Below the pieces are notes generated by a model. It saw only the letters and a list, made by a program, of their open reading frames with translations. It was not told the DNA's origin and ran no database searches. A stretch of 64,000 bases of DNA. Source: Luscinia megarhynchos. Its lineage: Eukaryota; Chordata; Aves; Passeriformes; Turdidae. Position numbers and translations under genes: made by a program. Position 1 is the first letter of the stretch, and each line of letters begins with the position of its first letter. The DNA is taken from NCBI GenBank assembly GCA_034336665.1, contig CM067584.1, forward strand, positions 3,782,001 to 3,846,000, read 5' to 3'. Shown here piece by piece: positions 57,785-64,000 of the stretch.

Positions 57785-57977
57785 TGGACCTGCTGTGGGA
57801 GAGATCCTTGGGGTTGCCCCAGAGGCTCCCCAGGCAATGGGCACAGCCCTGAGGCTGCCAGAGCTCCAGGAGGGTCTGGGCACCACTCCCAGGGGTGCCC
57901 AGGGTGGGATTTTGGGGTGCCTGTGCAGGGCTGGCTGATCCCACCTCAGGATATTCCATAGTTCTGTGATTCTCCTT
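57785..57977 (+). mobile_element. CR1 LINE 3' fragment (subfamily as at 17380)
   Basis: Reads ttgccccagaggctccccag, gccagagctccaggagggtc, tgggattttggggtgcctgt and ends cctcaggatattccatagtt ctgtgattc. Same order as the copy at 17380-17592. Confidence 0.88.
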
Positions 57978-60900
57978 CCTCTTGACCATGACAGATGGGG
58001 GAAATCAGTGAATATTTTAATACCCACACTCCAAACTTCATATCCAAACTTCAAGGCCAATGCTGGCAAAGGAGCCCGAGGCAGAAGAGGGGAAATCCTT
58101 GGAAAAAAGAAGATATTTTCCACCTAATGTTGCACCCAATTTGGTTCCCCAAAAGGACATTTTCCACATTAAATAGCAGAAGTCCTGCAGCCTCAGCGTG
58201 CACACACAGCAGAGTTGTCTAGGAAGAACAACAAAACAAAATAAAGGCAGTTCAGAGGCATTTCCTGGGAAAAGGATTCCTGGTTCTGTTTCCATGGAAG
58301 CGACAGCACATCCCCAGTGGCAGAGGGAGCTGACAGAGCGAGGCTGGGAGAGGGAAAGAGGGAAAGAAAGTGCCATCTCCTCCCTCCCAGCAGAGCAGGG
58401 GGGCAGAGCTGGGGGGAAATGGCTTCTGGAAATGTGAAAGGACACATGGACATATGGTTACACGGCAGCTCTGGGGAGCTGGGCTGCTTCTCTGCCCTGC
58501 CAGAAACTTCCTCTGTCCCTTTGGGCAGCTCACACAAGAACCTCTCGTCTTCCAGTTCCTGTGGAAATCAATAATTGATTTCATTGGGCACTAAATCAGA
58601 GCCTTGAGCATCCTGGGCAGGTTCAGGCTGGGTCCTTTGGCTCCTGGTGGCTCAGCTCCAAGTCCAACTTGGTTTTCCTGTTGATCTTTTGCTCTCCTTA
58701 GGAATTCAACACTCCCCATTTCTTGTGGTGTCTGATCTCCTCAGGGTGAGGGGGTTTAATATCTGCCCCTCCAGAGCTTTACAGGAAAAACATAAAAACC
58801 TGTGCTGGCAACTCCACAGGACTGAAAACACCTTTAGGGAAGCCTTTCCTTGCCTTTGGCTCAGACACTTGGATTTGTCACCATGCACTCCTCTTTGGTT
58901 TTAGGTATGACATAATGAGTAGAAGAGTTAAAGAATGAGAGGGGTGAGGAAGGGGAAGAAAATAACTTGAGTGTGTGCAAATATCACTGACTGCACTGAA
59001 AATTCCTTCTCAGCACCTGCAGCAGCCACACCCAGAGACAGGAGGATCCTGCTGTGCTCATGGAGCAGGTTCTGGGATTTGTTCCCTTCAGAAATTAAAG
59101 TGAAAAAGGACAGGAGACCATCAAACTGCAGCTTATTACAAATATCTCATGTGGTTTTGTTCCACATATATCCCATGTTTGATTTCTAAGTCTTCATTTC
59201 TTTAAACCTGAAAAAGAATATTTGGCTTAGGGGGATTTTTTGGGGAATGTGGTAGGGGCATAGAGAGAAGGGGAAAAAATACTTTTTTTTAATTTTTTTT
59301 TTAAAGAATTATTTTGGCCAAAGTTTAGTTTGTCTCCTATTTAAACGTAGCTTTTCCTCCTGGGACAATGACTGTGATGGAATCTCAGCCTTTCCTCCTC
59401 TCCAGTGTTTGACTGAGTGATTTTTTGGAAGGCAGCAGGAGCTGGTGAGCTCAGGGTGTTGGGAGAATTCTCCAGCCTGTGCTGCACAGGGGAGGGAGTT
59501 ACATGGAGACACTGCTGCCCTAAAAATCCAGCACATCATTCCACAGGCTCCTGGGCCCAAGGGAGGAATTTTGCAGATCCCAAATAATAATATAATTATA
59601 TTAATACAATTTATAATATAAAAATATAATAACAGTGGGTTTGCACATGTCTGGCCACAAAACACCAGGTCTGGCTACCAGCACTTCCTCCACAGCCAGA
59701 ATTCAACCCTGCCTTTGGCCCTGCATTAATTAATTAACTAAAACTTCTGAATTTCATTCTTTCCAAGAGCTCCAACTGAACTGGAGTGCTTCAACTGCAG
59801 TTCCCAGAGCAGGAACTGGGGTGCAGCAGGCAGGGAAGGAGCTGCAGTGCCTGAGCTGCTGGGTTTTTATTTGTAATGCTTTCTGGCACTGCATTTCACT
59901 GAGGTAAGTGCTTTGTTTCTCCCTCAAGTGGCACTCAGCTCCCTGGGGTTTGCTTATGGATGCTGAAGGAGAATGTCCACTCGCTTTACTTCTGTTGTGT
60001 TTGTACTGAACAAGCTTTTGGCTGTCTTTGCCAAAGGAAAAGACAGGTTGCTGCTACTTAGAAGAAATATTTTTAATTGCATAGTATTGATTTTTCCTTT
60101 TCCGTGGTGGAGCTGTGCTCTGCTGCTCATGGATGCAGCAGGACGTGGGGCTGGTTTGTGTGCATGGAAATAATAAAACTGTGTTGGGGTTTGAACCCAT
60201 CCAGTTCTTTTGGGACAAGTTTTCCTGCCTTTGAGCCACGCAGAATTTGGCTTTCCATGGTGGGTTTAATGAAATACACACAAGTGAGCATCTTCCTCTG
60301 CCTGAGCTGTGCTTTGTGCACTGATATAAACCATAACCACACACTGGTGTTATCCACACGTGTGCCTGCTGGAATTCAGGTGTGGGATTCCTCCTGCTGC
60401 CCCTCTCCACAGCTTTGGGGTGGATCATGGCCCAGGGAGATGCTCCCAGGATTTTTATGTTGTTACCCCTCACCAAATGAACAAACTGCAGAGCCCTCAG
60501 CATCCCCAGCAACACCTCGAGGGGAAAAAGAGCACTTCTGCAAATACTTGGATGTAAGCAGGTTAACCTGGAGCTGTGGAGCAGAACCACTTCCTTTATC
60601 ATGGCTCTAAAGTTGGGATAAAACCCAGTTCAGAGCTGGTAAAAGGCACATGAATGTTGATGCAGGGCCAGGGAGTTCTAAAATTGTTTTCACATTTATA
60701 TGTAAAGCAATTACTGATGATTTTTTTTTTTCTCTGCCTCATAACCTGAGAAGTGGAGCAGACATGCAGGAAGTCTTACTTTTTATTTTGCTCCAGTAGA
60801 CTTGTAAAGCAGGCAGCCCTGGTGTACAGAGCAACAGGAGTCAAATGAAACTGGAATTTTCTTTTTATGGCATTACTTGCAGCCCCATAATGCTGCAGCT

Positions 60901-61438
60901 ACCTTGGGATTGGGGAAGGGGGTGACTGTTCTGAGAGCCACAATCATTCCAAAGAGATTCCTGGTGACATCATCCAGCACCCTTCTGTGCTGATCTCTGC
61001 TGTTCAGGGCGCTGGGGAATGCAATTTCATTTTTTTCACCCATTATTACTTTGCAAACTGCTCGCTCAGACCCTCCTCCAAGCCCACACATTCTTTCCTG
61101 AGGTCTAATTAATTCATTTGCAGAGCGTGTGTCGCTCTCCCTGCTCGTTCTGCAGAGGTGCTAAGTCTTGCAATCAGAGAGAAGGGACCTGAACAGATTT
61201 GTTTTCCAGGCTGATGGAATCAGATCCTGTGCTGGAAAAAAAGAGATATCTTTGAGATGTCTCAGAAAAGAGAATTGTGTTTGAGTCAGGATTATCCTGA
61301 GCTGAGCCCTGTTTGCTCAGCACCCAGCCCCTGGAACAAAACCTGGCCCTGCTGGTGCTCAGCCTTTGCTGCAACCCCTGGTTGGAGCAGGGAAAAATCC
61401 TCATTTTCCACCCTGGAGTGGGAGCTGATGGGGAGGCC
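57978..61438. other. Intergenic DNA, no gene seen
   Basis: Contains an AT-only stretch at 59580-59635 and a candidate conserved block at 60840-61170, listed separately. A 177-codon forward frame (60077-60610) and an overlapping 182-codon reverse frame (60054-60602) have no recognisable domain and no supporting splice or start context. Confidence 0.45.
60840..61170. promoter_or_regulatory. Candidate conserved enhancer-like element
   Basis: Unique sequence with gcagccccataatgctgcag, cccattattactttgcaaac and gtctaattaattcatttgca, and no mobile-element marks. Homeodomain-type cores are spaced through GC-richer DNA. The call is based on appearance only. Confidence 0.27.
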
Positions 61439-61444
61439 GTGGAC

Positions 61445-61996
61445 TGTTGGGGAAGATGAAACAGGAAAACCTTAGTTACTGAATTCCCATGAAACAATGG
61501 GATAGCCAGCTAGGGGCAATCCCCTCTTGACAGAACAATGCCCTCGGCCAGACAGTGGGTCCGAAGGCCAGAGACATCCCTGCCAGGGTCCAAAGAGGAG
61601 TTTTTAGAATTTAAAGTGTAACACACTATGGTAATGTAAGGATTCCTATAGGCTGTATGTAAATGCTATAGAATCTGAATCTTGTATTACATTGGTTAGT
61701 GGAAATTAGAATATTCATCATGGAAGAAAATGGGAAATCGCTCTCTTACCTCTAATACCTCTTCTTTCTCTTGCTCTTCCTCTCTCCCTCTCCTCTCACC
61801 CCATCACCCTTTTATCCCATTGCTCTTTCTCTAACCCCTCTCACTCCTTGTCCTGCTCTGTGCTGCAGCTGGCAACACTCAGTAGGACTCTATGTACTCT
61901 CACTCTTACAATAAATGTAACAGGAACTTTTAGCTTATACAGAGCGCTTGAGTTTTGTCCCTGGGGACCGTCTGTCCCGACACAAAGACTCCCACA
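61445..61996 (+). mobile_element. Solo LTR family A, copy 3 (class II-like)
   Basis: Begins tgttggggaagatgaaacag and ends aagactcccaca. It is flanked by a perfect 6-base target duplication gtggac (61439-61444 and 61997-62002); six bases is usual for class II (ERVK-like) elements. An AATAAA lies at 61910-61915 after a pyrimidine tract. Relative to copy 1 it lacks about 76 bases near the 5' end; the junction falls at the repeated word ccttag/ccttac, which suggests a deletion by short homology. Confidence 0.93.
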
Positions 61997-62002
61997 GTGG
62001 AC

Positions 62003-62202
62003 AGCACCACCAGTAATTAATTAATAACCCATCAGTGGTGCCAGACTGGGCTCCTGGCCCTGCTCAGCACTTGGAGCCCCCCTCTCCTGGGGCTCCATCC
62101 TGGCGTGCTGCAGCCTCTCATCACAAATATTCCCTGCAAAACCTGAAGTGAGGCTCCTTGATGGCTGCCTGGAGCCTCTGGAACATCTGAAGGAAACAGA
62201 TA
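62003..62202. other. Short unassigned interval
   Basis: About 200 bases of unassigned sequence between the solo LTR and a CR1-tailed repeat. Nothing is recognised. Confidence 0.35.
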
Positions 62203-62385
62203 ATCATGGAATGGTTTGGGGTGGAAGGGATCTTAATGATCACCCAGCTCCAACTCTGACCAAAATTTCCCTTCTTTCAAACAAATTCGGAGAAAGTTGC
62301 AGAGGCTGAATAAAACAGATGCTGATTTTTTTTTTATTATTTTTTTTAGTCATTTATATAACATCTGCTTTGCACAGAATTATGG
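62203..62385 (-). mobile_element. CR1-tailed repeat, copy 2 (unrecognised body)
   Basis: Same order as 42219-42401: antisense CR1 tail (catggaatggtttggggtgg), then ctccaactctgaccaaaatt, ttcaaacaaattcggagaaa, gaataaaacagatgctgatt, a longer T-run and catttatataacatctgctt. Two copies with the same unusual body support a real repeat family. Confidence 0.7.
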
Positions 62386-62470
62386 AGTCCTGGAATGCCA
62401 GTGCCACCCCTGCCATGGGTTGAGCACTCCCACTGTCCCAAGCTGCTCCAAGCCCTGTCCAACCCTCTAT
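62386..62470 (-). mobile_element. CR1 LINE fragment
   Basis: The + strand reads gtcctggaatgccagtgcca, cccctgccatgggttgagca, ctcccactgtcccaagctgc, tccaagccctgtcc. It lies directly beside the previous repeat, as a nested or second CR1 piece. Confidence 0.7.
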
Positions 62471-64000
62471 CCCCATCCTTTATCCCTCCTTCAATTGGGA
62501 ACAGCATTAGATCTAATATTTTATAGCTACAAATCCAGCTCTACTGAAGAGCCAGAGCTGTTGGTGTGGTGTTTATTTTTGTTTTCTGCCCAATCTGATG
62601 TGCTGAACCCTAAACCCTTTGGTTTTTTTCCTGTAAGCTTCATGACATCTTAAATAAATGTATTTTAATGAGCTGAAAGGCACCTAATCAAAAAAATTAG
62701 GTGGCAAAATGGCTCTGAGTATTTCAACTTTTCAGGCATCTCCTGACATATGGACATGAGTAGTTTGAAATTCTACTTTTTGTGCTTTTTCCACCCTTGT
62801 AATGATGCCTGAAAATGCATTAAATACACAATTTAGTGTCTTTTTCTGGGGGATGTACAGTAGCACTAGAAAGAGACTCCACATCATCAGGGTTATATTT
62901 TTCAGAGATCTCCCTGACTAGCCAATTTTGAAAGCTCAAAGCTTCAAAAACAGGGAAAAAAAACACCAAAAGAACCACCAACAAAAAAAAAAAGTAAAAA
63001 AAAAAGGAAAGAAAAAAGAGAAAAGCAGTTACTAACAATAATTTATTGTGGAAAAATATTTACACAGATAAAAATATTGCACTTGGCATCTTAGGACCAG
63101 GAATAAACTTGTCTCTTGTCCTGTAGCTTTCATCTATTATTCATTCTTGCTGTTTGGCTCTTTTCATGTTGAGATCTCAAAGCATTTTGGAAATGAAGAT
63201 GTAAATTGTTCTCCTTGTTTTGTAGTGGAATGGCTGAGAGAGGGAAATGACTGCAGCACCACTGGAGATCTGGAATTAAGGGGTTTCCATCATCCCAGGC
63301 CAGTGGATTCTGGAGATTGCCATTTGTTTCAAGGGTAGGAAACATGATGGGATGAATCAGCTCAGAGGAAAAATCAAGGTGGAGAGGTTGGGAAGCACAG
63401 AACCAGAGGAGAGGTGGGAAAAGCAGAAGCTGGGCTGGGAGTGGGTGAGGAGATTCAGTCTGGGTGGTTGGGGTGGGCTGCAGTGGCAGGGGCTGACAGG
63501 GATGTGAGCTCTGCCTCTCAGCTGGTGTCCAGGGGGCTGGAAAAAAGCTTCCAGTGGTGTCCGTGGCTTTTTCAGCAGCTTTAGGGAATCCCAGAACCAG
63601 CTGAGCTGGAAGGGACCCACAGGGTCATCGAGTCCATTGACCTGCAGCCCTGCAGAAGCTTCTATATTTGCTTTTGGACCTTCATAATTAATAAAAATCC
63701 CCCTGGCTTTGCAAATTGGAGAATTCACAGCTCAGTGCCTCACAAATCTGTTTAAAAATGACCCCTTGTCCTTGTTCTTGATGCTAACTCTGTGTGCAAA
63801 TGATGCTGATGGCTCTGCCTCTGAATATCCATAATGTGCCCATCCAGGTGACGACACATCCGAAATTTCTGAGACTGGAAATGTCACTGTGGGCCTGGAA
63901 GGATGTTTGATTTCATTCCAGGCATTGAGTAACAAATTGCCTTTAATGGCAGCATCACCAGAAATTGGCCTCCCTCACTTTTTCATGTCACTTCCAAGCG
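62471..64000. other. Intergenic DNA to the window end, no gene seen
   Basis: An A-rich run lies at 62945-63020. The remainder is unique apart from one CR1 tail near 63.6 kb. No exon is recognised. Confidence 0.45.
63585..63655 (-). mobile_element. CR1 LINE 3' tail fragment
   Basis: The + strand reads gaatcccagaaccagctgag, ctggaagggacccacagggt, catcgagtccattgacctgc. Antisense 3' tail of an older subfamily with the gtcatcgagtcc form. Confidence 0.75.

Noticed and set aside
60054..60610. Overlapping frames of 182 (-) and 177 (+) codons
   Set aside because: Opposite-strand overlap without domains, codon bias or splice signals; probably chance.
20666..62002. Retroviral gag, pol or env coding sequence between LTR copies
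   Set aside because: No frame with such motifs was seen between the scattered LTRs; they are separate insertions, not one provirus.
7243..64000. EBF2 exons on the minus strand
   Set aside because: Expected from synteny somewhere to the right, but no segment coding for its conserved DNA-binding or IPT/HLH regions was recognised by eye.
1..64000. tRNA, rRNA, snRNA or other structural RNA genes
   Set aside because: No convincing polymerase III boxes with clover-leaf pairing or known conserved cores were found by eye.

Overview
The window looks like bird nuclear DNA, probably from a passerine. It holds about twenty short, mostly 5'-truncated CR1 LINE copies, several with the usual avian CR1 3' end (ggtcccttccaaccc followed by attctgtgattc-like octamers). 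It also holds solo long terminal repeats of at least three endogenous retrovirus families, AT-rich intergenic DNA and spliced exons. Nothing prokaryotic is present: no operons, CRISPR or bacterial insertion sequences. Species cannot be fixed from the sequence alone.

The only protein-coding gene I can support is the 3' end of CDCA2 (Repo-Man, a mitotic PP1-targeting chromatin protein) at the left edge on the + strand. Three coding exons are proposed: 1562-1698, 5880-6021 and 6110-6850, followed by a 3' UTR with AATAAA signals at 7055 and 7237. Splice phases agree across all three. The last exon shows the basic/serine-rich C-terminal layout of CDCA2, and the first shows a shorter match. The gene continues off the left edge.

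Two large minisatellites sit in its introns. Array 1 (1-262 and 383-1470) is purine-rich. Between its two parts lies a copy of the intron end and the first bases of exon 1562-1698, so array plus splice site forms a higher-order repeat. Array 2 (about 1771-5502) is made of roughly 180 units of 20-22 bp. It is open in all three forward frames, giving huge but spurious open reading frames.

From about 7.25 kb to the right edge I find no gene. In human, CDCA2 is followed by a gene-poor interval and then EBF2 in convergent orientation. This stretch is probably the equivalent interval; I saw no EBF2 exon. It contains CR1 fragments, a class II-like LTR family (20002-20642 +, 30635-31195 -, 61445-61996 +, the last with a perfect 6-bp target duplication), an ERVL-like LTR family (36819-37500 + with a perfect 5-bp duplication, 44433-45150 -, about 52840-53383 +), a smaller LTR on the minus strand (about 14648-15008), simple repeats, a GT-rich minisatellite at 55200-55680, two strong inverted repeats, and several AT-rich blocks that might be conserved enhancers but cannot be proven here.
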